Shown here in pieces: positions 1 through 12,662 of a stretch of 64,000 nt of DNA (within the stretch, counting starts at the first letter, position 1; each line of letters begins with the position of its first letter). A model generated the notes under the pieces. The model was not told the origin of the DNA and did no database searches. It saw only the letters and a program-made list of their open reading frames with translations. Source of the DNA: Pararge aegeria (taxonomy: Eukaryota > Arthropoda > Insecta > Lepidoptera > Nymphalidae); contig NC_053180.1 of assembly GCF_905163445.1 (NCBI RefSeq), forward strand, positions 13,196,701 to 13,260,700, read 5' to 3'. A program made the position numbers and the translations under genes.

Positions 1-1060
1 CCGACGTTATTACAAGACGCAATATCATTTTCATACGAAGAAAATTTTATCAAACATGTTTATAAATTCAGCTGTACCTATACGGAGCCAATTTCGCAGC
101 ATGTTTTTAAAATAAATATTATATTTTAAGCGCGCCCTGAATAATATTGCTTCTTTTTAAACCAACTTACTAGAAAGGTGCTTATTTCGGCACCATTTTG
201 AATCTTTACCGATTTTTCCACTACCTATGGAAATGCACTTAGTAACATTCCATTAGAATTTTGTTAACTTTGTAAAGAAGTTTTCAATTTATTCAATAAT
301 AGGTATAGTGTGGCCAATTTATCCATGGGCTAAATGTAAACAATCGAATAATAGGTCGGAACATTTGACCTTAGGTTAAGTAAGGTTATTTTTGAATATT
401 TTTAGGATAAAAATCATTCTACACAATCAAAATCATATATATATATATATATATATATTATTTTTACAGAAGACTAAAATTAAAATTTAATTTCTACTTT
501 ACGGAAGAATAAATTGTTGTTTACCCCGTCACTAGGCTACCTATCATTTGTTTATTTGCAAATAGTCCGGGGATGAACTGGCCGATGAACGTCGTAAGAA
601 AATACTGATGGAATGGTTGCATTTTTCAAAAGAAAATTTTAATTTTGTTTGTTTGATAGATATTATCGTTGCCATAAACAATTGTCACCACATTCACTTT
701 TCACTGCACTTCATCCTTGCCGAAAACATGTAAATGTATTATCGCATCGCTCACTCAAGTAGGAGAGAGACAGATGTCGAACGCGGAGGCCTGGAGACTG
801 TGCCTCTTTGTCGCTCGTTCCGCGCTCTCGCTTGCCCTTCAAGCCTTGAATGGAACGCCTCAGAGCGAGGTAACGCCGCTTACGTCATGTTTTTTCGTGC
901 GTGCAGCTGGCTCCATCGAATTATAAGTCGTTGTCACGTTAAAAAATACTATGACGAAACAGACTTACACTTTATAATTTTTATTTGAAACACAAATACG
1001 TATATAATTTTATTGCACTTCTTAACTTTCCTAATTTGGAAGACCGACGGACGTTACGTT
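1..1060. other. Gene-free AT-rich stretch
   Basis: I see no supported gene. It holds an (AT)n microsatellite at about 435-459 and a GC-richer patch at about 735-905, in which short open frames on several registers look like composition effects. No repeat family seen elsewhere in the window matches it. Confidence 0.5.
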
Positions 1061-1214
1061 AAATAATGATGATGCTGATGAATTCTTCATCATTTTTAAC
1101 CGATGGATCAATTATGTCCATTGAAAACAACTCAACGATTAGATACTTGTCATGGAATAAGATAAAGCTAGAACTCACACATTTTAGGGACTGCGGTAAA
1201 AAAGACGGATTAAT

Positions 1215-1472
1215 GACGGCCGACTGGCGCAGTAGGCAGCGAACCTGCTTTCTGAGTCGTGGTCGTGGGTTCGATTCCCACAACTGGAAAATGTTTGTGT
1301 GATGAACATGAATGTTTTTCAGTGTCTGGGTGTTTATCTGTATATTATAAGTATTTCTGTGTATTATATTCATAACAATATTCATCAGCTGTCTTAGTAC
1401 CCATAACACAAGCTACGCTTACTTTGGGGTTAGGTGGCGATGTGTGTACTGTCGTTATATATAAAAAAAAAA
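1215..1472 (+). mobile_element. SINE A, full-length copy (tRNA-headed)
   Basis: The head carries Pol III-type promoter boxes: an A box like TGGCGCAGTAGG and a B box GGGTTCGATTCCC about 45 bp downstream. The body is shared with ten other copies here (landmarks CACAACTGGAAAATG, TTTTTCAGTGTCTGGGTG, CATAACACAAGCTACGC, GGCGATGTGTG). It ends in an A-rich tail. The head is tRNA-like but too diverged to be a functional tRNA gene. Copies of this type are widespread in butterflies. Confidence 0.85.
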
Positions 1473-4360
1473 AATAATACTTAATAGATGAAAACGACAG
1501 TAAACTCCAGATAATGTTATTTATATTTATGTTTAATTACTTTAATATGATTAAAACGACATAATTATATGTACTTATATCAATTAAACGGATTCTTTCT
1601 ATCGCTAAATCAAAGATATCAAAAGTTTGACGGGCCTGTCGGAATTTCTTTGATTGTTCCTGTATTGAAATTGTGAACAACAATGCCTTATGAAATTGAT
1701 TATATTTTTCAAAATTTCAAGGTTTGCATTATATTGTTTCTCAAATAGTACATGCTCGAGAAAAATATATCACCTTTATTAATCTGTTTGACATTGACCT
1801 AAATCGGAAACTGGATGAGTGGTGACACTTTCTGTGAAATGCAAACCCAATAATAGAAACAGGAGGAAGGTATTCCAAATATTTAGTTTAACTTTAGGAT
1901 TTCTTTTTATAACGCACAGTTCAATAACTTTTGAAATATAACTTCTAGCAATTCGACGATTGGATTGGGCATCTACGAAGTACCATAGTACTTTAAAGAC
2001 GTTACAGAGAACAATAACAAAACCTATTTACACTCAGGTAGGTCAATAGCCATGTCAATTTGACTGGGTGCAAACGTATGTAAAAGTCTCCGTGATAAGG
2101 AGACTGAATTCACCTCACCATATTTACACAAAATCTCTGTAAAACCAACCGTAAAAATGATGATTTTTTTTAATAAATTTAATAAGAGTCAATATCAATT
2201 TAGTAATTCAATTCCATAAACTGTTACCAATTAACCGAATCTTGTCAAAAAAATGTGTTAAAGGAAACGGAACACAAGACCTCAGAGATCTCAGAAGATA
2301 CTTTTAATTAAAAGCCCTGCTTTCAATTAGCGTGAGACTGGCGATAGTGTTACGTATAAATCTGACACTGGGAAAGTTATGGCGACTCGAAGAATAGCGA
2401 GCATTTGAGCTTTAAGTGTGGGAACACACTGTTACATACAAGAATATTTATTAGATTTCACGCTTTTGCACAAAAGCAAAAAAATCTGTTTAGTTTGCTT
2501 GTTGCTAGCACACAAGTCATTAGGAGCATACTTTTCGATATTTATTTGATCGCACCTACCAAGATATACTGACGAAATATAACAAAAATTAAAAATTGAA
2601 ACAGGTTAAGGAAACATGTTGTTAAATGAAGGTTTTTAAAAAAAAACAGTTGAGAGTAAATTGATAACAGAAAAGTAGGCATAACAGATATCATATTTAA
2701 TACTATGGTTGTTGTACGCGACTTTTCCATCCTTGTTTTTTTTGTTTTAAAGCACTCCTTAGCAACAGTTTATTTGAAAGTTGTGGGGCAATAGCATCAG
2801 AAAATTATTGTCGATTGCACTCCGTAAGCAATTTTAACTGGAGTAAGTAAATGGATAGGGCCTACTTTGGAGTTTTGAGGAGATTTTAGTGTACGTCGGT
2901 TGCAGCTTTTATCCCTAACAACAAATAGTAACAGATTAATTAAGGTACAACGTCGTACTTAAAGATTATAATACTTCCAATTTGTGTGTACTTCTACAGA
3001 TATTTTTAAGTTGTGTATTCTGATACCAATCAGGTATAATTTTAAAAAGAACTTTTTCAATTAACGATAAATTCAATGTCCGATTATATTACCTACGTTT
3101 GTTTAAAACGGCAATCTAATTAAATTTTAGAACACAAAAGCTGCTATTGTTATTTTACTATGATAGTAAGATATATAACCTCGTGGATTTATTGTAGGTA
3201 CTTTAATAAAGTAGAGTAGTATTTTTATGTATCAAAAATAGTTTTCTCAGCGCAGACAACATTTTCCCATATCTCTAACCCTGTATCTCCAACAATATTG
3301 ACCAAAAACTTTCATCGTCTATTCTGAAAGAACCCTATTTTTTTCAGGATATGTTAGGAAGTATATGTTATTTTAATCCGGAGCATCACCAACAGACATA
3401 CAGATAAACAGAAAAAAAATCCAAAAATTCCATTTTTACGTTCTATTGCTTATTACTAACATCTCCCAGTTATCTTTTACAAAAATCTTCAATGTTTAGA
3501 CACTAGTCTACGATTTAGTTTTAATTATATGTATAGATATCTACGTAATTTATTACATGAAAATAATTCAATAATACAACCCTCAAAATGGATGGATGGA
3601 AATTCTTGAATCAGCCATACGCGAAATACTACAATAGCTGATAAAGTGAGAAATCGACCATAAACTAAGGAATAATTACAACTTAAAAAATATTCAATTA
3701 AGGAACATAAGTAAAACGATCCAAGACGAATAACATTTTTTTTTTAAAGATAAAAGATAAATAAGGCGAATATGTTTCTACACTAAAGATCTGGCACCCT
3801 AAGCTTTCTATACTGAAGTCTTGCTTACAACTAACTTCTTGTGGTCTCAACCTCTGAACTAAATACAAGGAAACTTTGACGTAATTAGATTGTCAATTTC
3901 TCCAGGATTTAGATTTTCTTAAAGTATATAAGTTGCTCACCTTTAGCGTTTACCTTATCATCACAAATTACTTAACTCAGCCCAGTGTGAACGAAGCAGT
4001 GTTACAGTTCTTAGCATTACTCAAAGTACTTCAGTAATTCATTCTTGTGTACAGTACAAAAAAAAAGTATTACAATAATAAGAAAAAGAGTCAGCTTTTT
4101 AAAGATATTCAAGAATTCAAAGTACGTTTGCGATGGAGCAGAATCGGAGTGAGATATCGGTTCGTTCGATCTGAGAAGACAAGCAGACATCTAATCTACA
4201 TAATGCCGACGTCGGTTTAAGGGATTCCTACACTAATGAAGCTAGGCACCAGCTATATATAGCTTGCCTCGCAGATGCTCCTCTTAGGTGTACCCGAAAA
4301 GGAAATAAAATCACTCATACCCAACCAATAATAACACAACCCGCCATTAATAGTACAATC
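1473..4360. other. Gene-free AT-rich stretch
   Basis: No supported gene, RNA or recognised repeat. Open frames are short, AT-driven and lack domain signal. Homopolymer runs are common. Confidence 0.5.
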
Positions 4361-4368
4361 ACGGCTTG

Positions 4369-4570
4369 TATCTATCTATCTATCTATCTACTCGTATCTT
4401 CTATCTTCTATACATATAAAAGAGAAAGTGTGTGGGTATGTTCCGTATAGGCTCCGAAACGGCTGGACCGATTTCAATGAAACTTTCAGGGAATCTCCGG
4501 ATTGACTTGGCGAGTAATCCTGTAAAGTTTGGTGACGATCGGAGTACTCCTATTTTTGAACTGTCAAACT
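4369..4570 (+). repeat. (TATC)n microsatellite followed by an interspersed repeat fragment
   Basis: A (TATC)n run at about 4369-4391 precedes TATACATATAAAAGAGAAAG and then AACGGCTGGACCGATTTC with a diverged continuation. The module in which a cryptic sentence-like GAACGGCT-GGACCGATTT block follows AAAG-GTGTG is a recurrent interspersed repeat of lepidopteran genomes. Its class (Helitron-like or LINE 3' end) cannot be settled here. Confidence 0.4.
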
Positions 4571-5856
4571 GTCAAATATAGCTTTTATTTACTTTGATGA
4601 TATTCTATTGTTGGGTGTACATGGGTGTAAATAATGATCTTCACCCGCTCGAGAAGAGAATAGAAGAGAATGAATACGGAGAGATATAAATGATTTAATA
4701 TATTATGAGACTTAAATTAATAAATTAATTATGTAAGTTTATTACGAGTAGTAAGCCTTTTACCTTTCTTGCTTACCTTGAGGGACAAGGACTACGCCAG
4801 CCATCTCGTCGGTTCCGATTACTGAAATTTATATGAAAAATTTATTTGAAAAATAAATATATAATTTATGATACCGAAGAGTCTGAGCTTGTTACCTAAT
4901 ATGCATTGTAGCAGTATGACGACGTTATTGTGCGCTTTCCTCGTGCTGACAGATCAATGAATTGACGGAGTTTAAATTCACAATAATTATCCAATTAATG
5001 ATTAGTATGTTTTGACTTTTTAAATTCCTTGGCTACGCTTTTCTTAATCGACACCACCGGAGTTGTGTGTTCTTAATCGACACCACCGGAGGAGCATAAA
5101 TCAACAAGTATGTGTGTGTTGCACAAATCTATGCTTAGAAGATTCTAAGTCCACAAAACTCTGTACTATAGCTAAGGTAAGCATTGGTTTTTTATTAGGG
5201 TGTTTACAACGAAAATAGTCCCGTCTATTAAAGGGAATTTCATGCTTAGAACAGATGCTAAGCACTTACTTGGCTCAAGACATCGCTTAGCGATGACTAT
5301 TTATCCGGGCCTAAGTGTGTGTGTGCAGTATTAAATTAACCACACAATTATTTTGTGCATCTTAAATTGTATTTTGGTACTTGCTTTACTTCATTGAGAA
5401 ATTAATTCCGACCGACCAGGTCTTAGTTTATAATGCTTAGCATACTATAGTTTTTTTAAAGAGCTGTTTGCAACATGAAACAAAAAACTACTTATATTAT
5501 GTTATTTGCTTCCTTTATCGCCACAGCCATCCATAGCTTAAGGATTGTTGCGGACGGCGGGAATAATTTACATAAAGACTCGGTTGCCTTAATCCCGATA
5601 ATGGACAAAGATTTGAAGATCTGAGACAATGTAAGCGATTCGTGTTCAATTATAATAAGTATTATTAAATTTTATGCAACCATTTAAAACGACGACTCCA
5701 ATATCATAACTGCGCCTTATAATTCCATATTAACTTAGCCTGAACCCCCCGGGGTAAAATACTCCCACGCCCCACTTTATCACGCTATAAAATTTAAATG
5801 TGTGTTAGGTACATTGAATTTTTGTGAACGAAATGTCTAGCATGATATGCAGACTT
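4571..5856. other. Gene-free stretch with a 22-bp direct duplication
   Basis: No gene seen. The only structured item is an exact 22-bp direct repeat (TTCTTAATCGACACCACCGG plus AG) at 5041-5062 and 5070-5091, separated by 7 bp. Confidence 0.5.
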
Positions 5857-6126
5857 TTACTTTATGATCTTATTTGTATACACGGATCCCTTATAACGGT
5901 TATTTCTTATTGACACAAGATACGCAAAAGATACCAGCACCACAGAAGTCACGGTAGATGCAGCAGCGAACGTTGTCAGTAATGTAGAGTCAGCCACATG
6001 AGATAATCCGAGGAAAGGCTTAATAACCTTGACGCGTTCGATACGACCGAACCATGCTCCACCCATACTCATCAATATTCCAAAGGGACCCAAGCCAAGG
6101 AAAAAGAATACTGATGAATTTACGGT
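5857..6126 (-). CDS. Possible small membrane-protein fragment or terminal exon (unrecognised)
   Basis: I do not recognise this sequence. An open frame on the minus strand runs from an upstream in-frame stop near 6155 to the stop at 5857. It encodes two clear hydrophobic segments, VFFFLGLGPFGILMSMGG and STLLTTFAAASTVTSVVLV, separated by a basic linker (FGRIERVKVIKPF) and followed by a charged tail. A methionine start lies inside the first segment, so an intact stand-alone gene is unlikely. It could be a last exon (a CAG sits at the 5' side, but the pyrimidine tract is poor), a decayed gene fragment, or chance. The residue composition is less AT-biased than in neighbouring random frames, which is the main reason for listing it. 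Confidence 0.2.
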   Translation of the reverse strand, partial: TVNSSVFFFLGLGPFGILMSMGGAWFGRIERVKVIKPFLGLSHVADSTLLTTFAAASTVTSVVLVSFAYLVSIRNNRYKGSVYTNKIIK

Positions 6127-6511
6127 TTTGTTGCAATATTTTGAAGTCTACGTGATGTAGGTCCTGTTTACTTGAATTATCTAATAAGCAGAGTTACTCC
6201 TACCAGGTGGAAATCGATTTTATAAATCGGCTACACAGTTGCAATCTAACGACGAAAACATTGTTATTCGTGCAGCTATTGAAACTGAGGGGATTGGAAA
6301 GCACCTAGCTTGAAATTTTGGATACAAATAAATATTCCGTCTCTAGTTTTTACCCCATTCACAAACTAGACTCAAAACTGTTCTAGAACCAACTTTATCA
6401 GTGGCGTTTATTATTTTATTTACGGCGTTACATCTAATTTATTACATCACACATAAAACAAAAATACATTGTTAACTCTTAGAGAATAGATACAGTTTAT
6501 TACCTTAACTA
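6127..6511. other. Gene-free stretch
   Basis: Nothing recognised in this AT-rich segment. Confidence 0.4.
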
Positions 6512-6566
6512 CCCACCAATCCGCACCGGGCCAGCGTGGTAATAGGTTGATATGATGTTTACTTAA
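6512..6566 (+). mobile_element. SINE B 3' fragment, internally deleted
   Basis: It contains CCACCAATCCGCACCGGGCC, then AGCGTGGTAATAGGTTGATATGATG. This joins two landmarks that are about 60 bp apart in fuller SINE B copies (compare 16262-16378), so the middle has been lost. Confidence 0.55.
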
Positions 6567-7379
6567 CGCCCGAAATTTATACCTCATCATTCTAGCCAAA
6601 AATCTTCATATGGCAGATTGAATTAAGTACTGCTATCCTTTTCTCCCTCCGAACCGTAGATAAGGATAGCACTACTAACTTTAATCTCTTTTCTGAAGAT
6701 TTTTGATTAAATTTATTATTCATTTTGGACATTAATGATCGTGTTCGTACCGTAATGTAACGAAAGGCTACAAAGTTCACAAAAAATAAAAATTCCTATA
6801 ATTTCTTACATAAGGAAAATCAGAAAAATGTTGCTTTACAAATATATATAAAAACTTATTCCCAATGGTTCGGGAAGAATATCCTATTGATCTTAAAATA
6901 GACAATCTATTTAGAGACCTAAAGAAATGGCACATTGAGAAATTTGAATATACAGTGATAAAAAATATCAAATTAAAAGCAAAAATCCCTTCTCCTACAC
7001 ACATCGCGGTACACCACAATATTATGTCATGTCACTGATACGACCACTTCCACAAGCACCTCAGCAAAATTACGTAAACAGTTTTGAGCGTTAGCACACC
7101 TACGCCTCGAAAACACAGCAGTAACAGGCATAAGCAGGGAACTTAGCGTCTAGCGTATGACCAATCTTACTACTTATCAGATAGATCTTATGATCGATAG
7201 ACACAGGGCGTAAATTTGAAAACACAGCGAACGCTCGCTTGCTTTACAGTTAATGAGTAGTTGGTAGCATGCGAAACATAACTTTAAACGCCTGCTTAAC
7301 GCATATCTGACTATGGTGCTATCCATTTTACTCACTTTTGTCAACACACAATTAGGTGATGAAATCAGGTGCCTGTTAA
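6567..7379. other. Gene-free stretch
   Basis: Only short frames without domain signal. Nothing recognised. Confidence 0.4.
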
Positions 7380-7540
7380 ACAGTGTCGTTGGTCAGTTGA
7401 TTAGAATGTTTGAGTATGAATCGAAACATCTTGAGTTTGATTCCCGCACCATGTTAGAAATATATAGTTATGGAGTTTTATTTCCAAAAAATCTCCGCAC
7501 GAGCACGAACAACAGAAATCAGCATATTCGATCAGGTAGC
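7380..7540 (+). mobile_element. Possible degraded tRNA-derived SINE
   Basis: It shows a B-box-like GAGTTTGATTCCCG at about 7432-7446 and an A-box-like TTGGTCAGTTGATTAG about 50 bp upstream, the spacing of a tRNA head. No body matches SINE A or SINE B, so it may be another family or coincidence. The open frame of 96 codons across it is not convincing. Confidence 0.3.
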
Positions 7541-8399
7541 TTGGAGAGTAAATTAAGCTGCCAACTGACTGGGGTAAAACCCACCAATAGTGAGTCTGCT
7601 TGAAGTCGAAATCTCTTTCTGATACTAATACTTCATTATACTAGTCATTAACTACTACAAGGCGTCACTATAAACAATTTCGTTTATATTTCGCATACAA
7701 TATATTAAGTTACAAATACTAATAACGGAACTACAGCGTTACCCCTGTTGCGATTTCCTATCGGAAGTGTGCTAACGTTCTAAACGATTGAAAAGCAGAC
7801 TGATTTATTTATGTAGGATAACTTGTTAGTTATCCTGAATGAATCAAGTTCCTAAATAAGCATGTAAGCCTAATATATCATGTGTACGAAACCTATAATA
7901 ATTTCTATAAATTAGACTTAATTTAATTTTTCGCGGAGTATAATAAATTAAGTTTAATTTTCATAATATTTCATGGAGTTCAGCGCAGTAGCGTCATATC
8001 CGTATGCTTCTCTATCCAATATAATTGGTAGACTCAAAAATGACATCCACTTTAAGTATTCAGAATGTTAGAATCTCATTTTGCTTTTTATCATTTTCTG
8101 TGTTTTTTTTATTTGAACGTTGAAATTTGACATAAAATGGTTACCCGCGAAACGTCATGTTACTGATAACGTGACCGCCTGAGGTGACCGAATTTCAAAT
8201 ATGACCTATAAATAATAGCTAAATGCACGTATCGTAAAAATATTACCGCACAAATTTTGAAGACAAAATATTCTGTAATATTTTTTGCACGGTATGTCCT
8301 AATAAGTATTATTAATATATAGTACGAATTTTTTTTATAATGCCATGAAAATAAATACAAATATTATTTACGGCAAGCGAAAATATATAGAGAAAATAG
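7541..8399. other. Gene-free stretch
   Basis: AT-rich with no gene seen. A small perfect hairpin (AGGATAAC / GTTATCCT, 6-nt loop) lies near 7815-7836. Confidence 0.4.
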
Positions 8400-8429
8400 A
8401 TAGCCCACGAAATGAGACGGATTACTAGT

Positions 8430-8590
8430 ATGCGCATCATTAGTAGACAGCCCGTCTCAGTGGACTGGCAACGTCAAACCAGTCGCAGGTAACCGCTGGA
8501 CGCAAGCGGCACAAAATTATGGCTTATCAAAATCCTTACAATAGGCGTCTGTCCAGCTATGGGCATCCATCAATTGAGATTATGAAGCAA
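8430..8590 (+). mobile_element. RTE-clade LINE, 3' end fragment
   Basis: The + strand translates to QWTGN-VKPVAGNRWTQAAQNYG, the typical carboxy-terminus of lepidopteran RTE ORF2 proteins (RWTDD-VAGSRWMQAAQDRG). It is followed by GTCTGTCCAGCTATGGGCAT, matching the usual end (TATGTCCAGCAGTGGACGTC), and then a degraded GATTATGA tail. It is 5' truncated. Confidence 0.6.
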
Positions 8591-9050
8591 AATGCAAAGC
8601 CATTTTAATTTCTACTAATAAAAAGCGCCACTAGACCAAAGCAACACAAAACCGTAGCGTGTATAAACCTCTGCAATATACTAAATTTGAGGCGAAGCAG
8701 GTCGACTAACTAAAAGAAAAATATAATAAATGAAATCCTGTTGAAATCAGGGATCTTTCCCTAAACTATTGCGGTATATATGATAAATCAAATTTTATAA
8801 AACAAACCCGAATATACGATATTGGACTGGCAAAGTTTAAAATTGGCTACAGCTGAACAAAGCCAAGTGAGATAGGAAAGTGCATTTGATTTGGCACCGC
8901 TTCCGTTCCACTGAAATGTTGCACCTCGCGGAATGATAGCGTTTCATGTGGAAAATAGTAGGTGAATTTATTCCTAACTAGGGGGTTGGTTCTATGCTCA
9001 TTTGCTACCAAACGATGATTGTACAATGGACGCTTTCCATCTTACAAACA
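8591..9050. other. Gene-free stretch
   Basis: No supported gene or named repeat. Confidence 0.4.
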
Positions 9051-9230
9051 CTATTTACTTACTCTAGTTTGTTTATCACAAGTACCACCCGTAGGACGAG
9101 CATGGCCCATCCACTGCGATTTCAACTTGCTTATGGTTGTAGCTATGTCAGTGTTATTGGCCGATCTCTTTATAACTACTTTTTCCTTCAGATAAATGTG
9201 TATAATATGTGTCGGATAGCGATGGACAAG
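9051..9230 (-). mobile_element. RTE-clade LINE ORF2 fragment
   Basis: The minus strand encodes RSANNTDIATTISKLKSQWMGH, clearly resembling the conserved RTE stretch RTRVTDIAQRVAKLKWQWAGH. Only this short piece survives, with degraded flanks, so it is a dead fragment. Confidence 0.55.
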
Positions 9231-9384
9231 TTTAGATAAGCGAAAAATTGTACATGCAACGATTGCATACTCGAGCATTTCTTCACGAATAATGAAATGC
9301 TATCCATAAGTTGTCCTTCAAAATAGAAACAAACAAAACTTAAAACAAATTCTATGTAACAAACCATTTACTCCTCTATATGTT

Positions 9385-9480
9385 TATTTTATTTCTCACC
9401 TGGTGCTTAAGGATTATGGTAGCGGGCTTACACTCACTGCTGTTAGGGGAACGGCAGTTATATTAACCATCCCCCTAATC
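9385..9480 (+). repeat. Repeat family D fragment
   Basis: It contains CTCACCTGGTG, GTAGCGGGCTTACAC and GGCAGTTATATTAA in the same order as 63650-63750. It is a diverged copy of a common lepidopteran interspersed repeat whose class I cannot assign. Confidence 0.45.
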
Positions 9481-9489
9481 GGAATGTGA

Positions 9490-10914
9490 TAAGGATGTTA
9501 AACAAACCGTGGTATATTTGTGCTCGCATGCGGGTGGAGTTATACGCTCGGTCTACGTTGACCCTTTAGCGTACATAATTTTCATCTACAATTCTCGAAC
9601 ATATCGCTCTGTGGCCAGAAATAATTATGTGTGGAATTCAACGAGACACAATACAACCGGGAGTGAGAATATTGGATGCGAGCCTTTTTTTTTTTACTGA
9701 AGACAATATAATTGTCACTAGCACGCCCTCGAGGTATTATTTGCTTGACAACATTTATATATACAAGACTAACGGATGCGTGACTAACTATCAATTTCGT
9801 CTGCGCTGAATTTCTCGCATCCCGTGAGAGTAGGAAATTTTTCGCAGTGCCTATGCGCTCCTCCAGAATTTATCAAGCTACATGCAAAGCTAAGGCATAT
9901 GTAAAGGCCAAATACCAATTTTCGTGAATAAAACTAGAACACCTTAAAAAATTGAGGACTTTAATATCACCTGCTTGGGAATATTTTTGAAAACTGTGAA
10001 ACACGTAATTCTTTTTTTCAGCCCAAATACCAAGTGAAGAAATACTTATTGGATATAACTTGACAGATTACTCTCATACCAACTTTCACCACCTATTTAA
10101 CCTAAAATAAATATATATATACCCTAAGAGGATACCCTAAGAGATATATATAACTTTAATATATATATATGTATACATAATTCAAAAATGTTACCATTCT
10201 TAGTACACTGCTAGGATGCTTAAATAATTTTCTCTCAAAATTTCAAATTCCTCGTTCAGCCATTGTAGCTGTAGGTTGTCTGTCAGTCAGACAGGACAGT
10301 ATTTTTTTAGTTATAGATAAAAGATGTGCTTATTCGTAATAAAGTGTCCGTAAAAAATAAGAATTCGGAGTTTACGAAAAAATTGGAGCCTATAATTCCT
10401 AAGTTTGCTTGTAAAAATGACAATTATTTATGTTCGCTATTAAAGGCAGAGGTGAAAATAAGATATCCCAATATATCTTATTTGAGGAAAGGACATATAT
10501 TATGAGTAAAATTAAAAATTCTTAAAGATATAACAGCATATAACCATCATAACTGTTTACATATTGGACATACGAAACTAAACATTGAATATTTATGGTT
10601 ATAAATATTCAATTGAAAGTTTATCATGCCCATCATTTAAGACGTTTGCAAATGAATAGCATTCGGCCACTTAAAAACCCAAAAAAAATACACAGAAATA
10701 GCGGACGTTTTTTTAAGTATCTATATTTTGACACACAGTTTAAATTAAGGTTTTAGTCAAGCAGCAATTAAATTAGCAAAAGAAAAATAAAAAATTGCTG
10801 TGTACTTATAATAGCAAAATTATATTTAACTAGACAGACACATTTATTTTACTGTCAAAAACATTTAAGTACCTCAACGTAGCACTATTACCTTATCACA
10901 AAATAGATTCAAAT
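9490..10914. other. Gene-free AT-rich stretch
   Basis: No gene. Small features: a duplicated TACCCTAAGAG near 10120-10142 inside TA-rich DNA, and a TGTAGGTTGTCTGTCAGTCA motif near 10270 that recurs in inverse form at about 39226-39246. Confidence 0.45.
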
Positions 10915-11110
10915 GTGCTCAAACATTTTCACAGCGGAGCGCTTCTCGCATAATATTTATCGCCTCCATTTTGTATCGCACGGTGTACACAAAATGTCTG
11001 CGCGTGACGTCACAAATTGTCCTCCATTGAGTTGCGAAATTACGGGCGTCGTCGGCGCTCACCGAACTAATTTCGGTGAGCATTATGCGAATAAAATTTA
11101 CCAAATTGGA
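10915..11110. repeat. CpG-rich block with CRE-like site and hairpin (possible MITE)
   Basis: This block is far richer in CpG than its surroundings. It carries a perfect TGACGTCA palindrome near 11006 and a hairpin GCTCACCGAA / TTCGGTGAGC near 11058-11082. Competing short frames on both strands indicate composition, not coding. It could be a MITE or a regulatory element. No terminal repeats or target-site duplication could be fixed. Confidence 0.35.
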
Positions 11111-11224
11111 ATCGCCGTGCTTGGGTATATGATAACTGTCCGAAATGTTAGGTATTATGTTCTATTTACTTGATTTAAGTCTGCCTACTATATCTCTACT
11201 TTCCCGCAATGTTATATATAAATA

Positions 11225-11425
11225 GGAAAAATGTCGTCCGGAAAAATACTACTACAATGTTTATTTCTGCCGTTAACAGCATTGTTGCAATGCTGTGTTC
11301 CGGTCTGAATGGACATAGGGCGGCAGGTTGCAGTACGTGTTCTGTGCATACCCTGCAAAGCGTTGCTCTCTTTAAAGGCGATGGTTTCCCAATTAACATC
11401 AGATGGGCCATATGCTTGGTACGTA
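11225..11425 (+). repeat. Repeat family C copy
   Basis: Shared landmarks are GTCGTCCGGAAAAATACTAC, TTTCTGCCG, GCAATGCTGTGTTCCGGTCT and, at the 3' side, GGCGATGGTT-CATCAGATGGGCCAT. The same order appears at 13965-14225 and 25440-25535 and, inverted, at 39480-39680 and 45310-45385. It is a common lepidopteran interspersed repeat of unresolved class. The 111-codon frame through it is not a gene. Confidence 0.55.
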
Positions 11426-12597
11426 AATGCTACATGAAAGAAGGCCGAACAATAAACTTTATATTACAGAAAAATACCCTCCAACATTATAGAACGTGCT
11501 GCCAAGCGACTTTGCGTTCCGATCCGATACATTCCGTTCCGTAAATACCGTTTAGGGGTTATGGTTTATGGTTTTTAAAAAATTGCCATACCGGTAGATT
11601 ATATATAGGATAACAGGTAGTGTGATAAAAAAAGACCAATGCCATATGAAAGATCATTTTTTCCCGCAATTAAAAATATCCTATGTGACTCTGCGGCCTA
11701 TAAAATGTCTATGCCTAAAACCTTTTTTACTTTTATGATATTAAATAATGGTGAAGTGGTGACTTCATGACATAAGTGCTTACTGTTGAATCGTGCAACA
11801 TTATTATTTGTTACTGGTATATAAAAATATATTATGCCAAAGCATTACTAACTATAACTATATGCGATATTGTAAACGTAACTAATATACGTATTTAATT
11901 GAGAAATTACACATCAGGTAAAAAAGTAAGTTAAAAGTTTGGAAAATCCAAAAGTGCACGTCTCATAATCTCATTTTTTCACTAAAAAATTATCCTTAAC
12001 AATACTCTAAATTTATAAGAGACATAAAAAGAGACTAAAGACTAATCACTTTTTTTTTTACTTTTTTATTAATTGTAATTAAACTACAGCGAATTACCCA
12101 GATATTTTTAGTAGAAAACAGCGCGCTGCGATTATGAAGCTTTAAAAAAAATACTTCGATACTTTAATTGTTACGTCCGTGAGAGTGCCAGATCCGTACG
12201 GACAGATATCCGGACGTCCTCGAATAAGTTTGTAATGTATTTTTTTAATATCAAATACTTTTAAACGTATGTTTTTTCTTTATATATATAATATGAAAAT
12301 AATAGCCCTCAAGGGCAATGTGAAAAAAATACATTCAGTTTTAGTTTCAAAAAAAGTCCCTCCTTGACTTGCTTGCTTATGATGCGTGTGCTAAAAAAAT
12401 ATAAGACAGAGATGGTGGTAGACCAGGTATTAACTTCAATACCAACAATGTTCAGGATGGCACTTAGATCTTTCATTAATTAACAGTAATATTGAGCTAA
12501 ATATCTAGTTTCTTAGCATTAATTTTTTATTCTCAGTACTATTATTCTTCCTTACTATTAAAGTATTAATTTTATAAAATATATCATTAAAGCACAC
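11426..12597. other. Gene-free AT-rich stretch
   Basis: No gene, RNA or recognised repeat. Poly-T and poly-A runs dominate. Confidence 0.45.
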
Positions 12598-12662
12598 CAA
12601 CCTGCATTAGAGCAGTGTTGTGGGTCTGTACTCTATAACCCTGTCTCCCCTAGGAGTAAAAT
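12598..12662 (+). repeat. Repeat family G fragment
   Basis: It carries CACCAACCTGCATTAGAGCA, then GTGTTGTGGGTCTGTACTCT and CCCTGTCTCCCCTAGGAG. Related copies lie at 26062-26170 and 37082-37150. It resembles the 3' modules that lepidopteran SINEs share with RTE elements. Confidence 0.5.

Noticed and set aside
1217..1270. tRNA gene candidates at the SINE A heads
   Set aside because: A and B boxes are present, but cloverleaf pairing is poor, the same head recurs eleven times attached to the SINE body, and copies diverge freely.
11209..11544. 111-codon + strand frame
   Set aside because: It overlaps a dispersed repeat (family C) with no conserved protein in its other copies.
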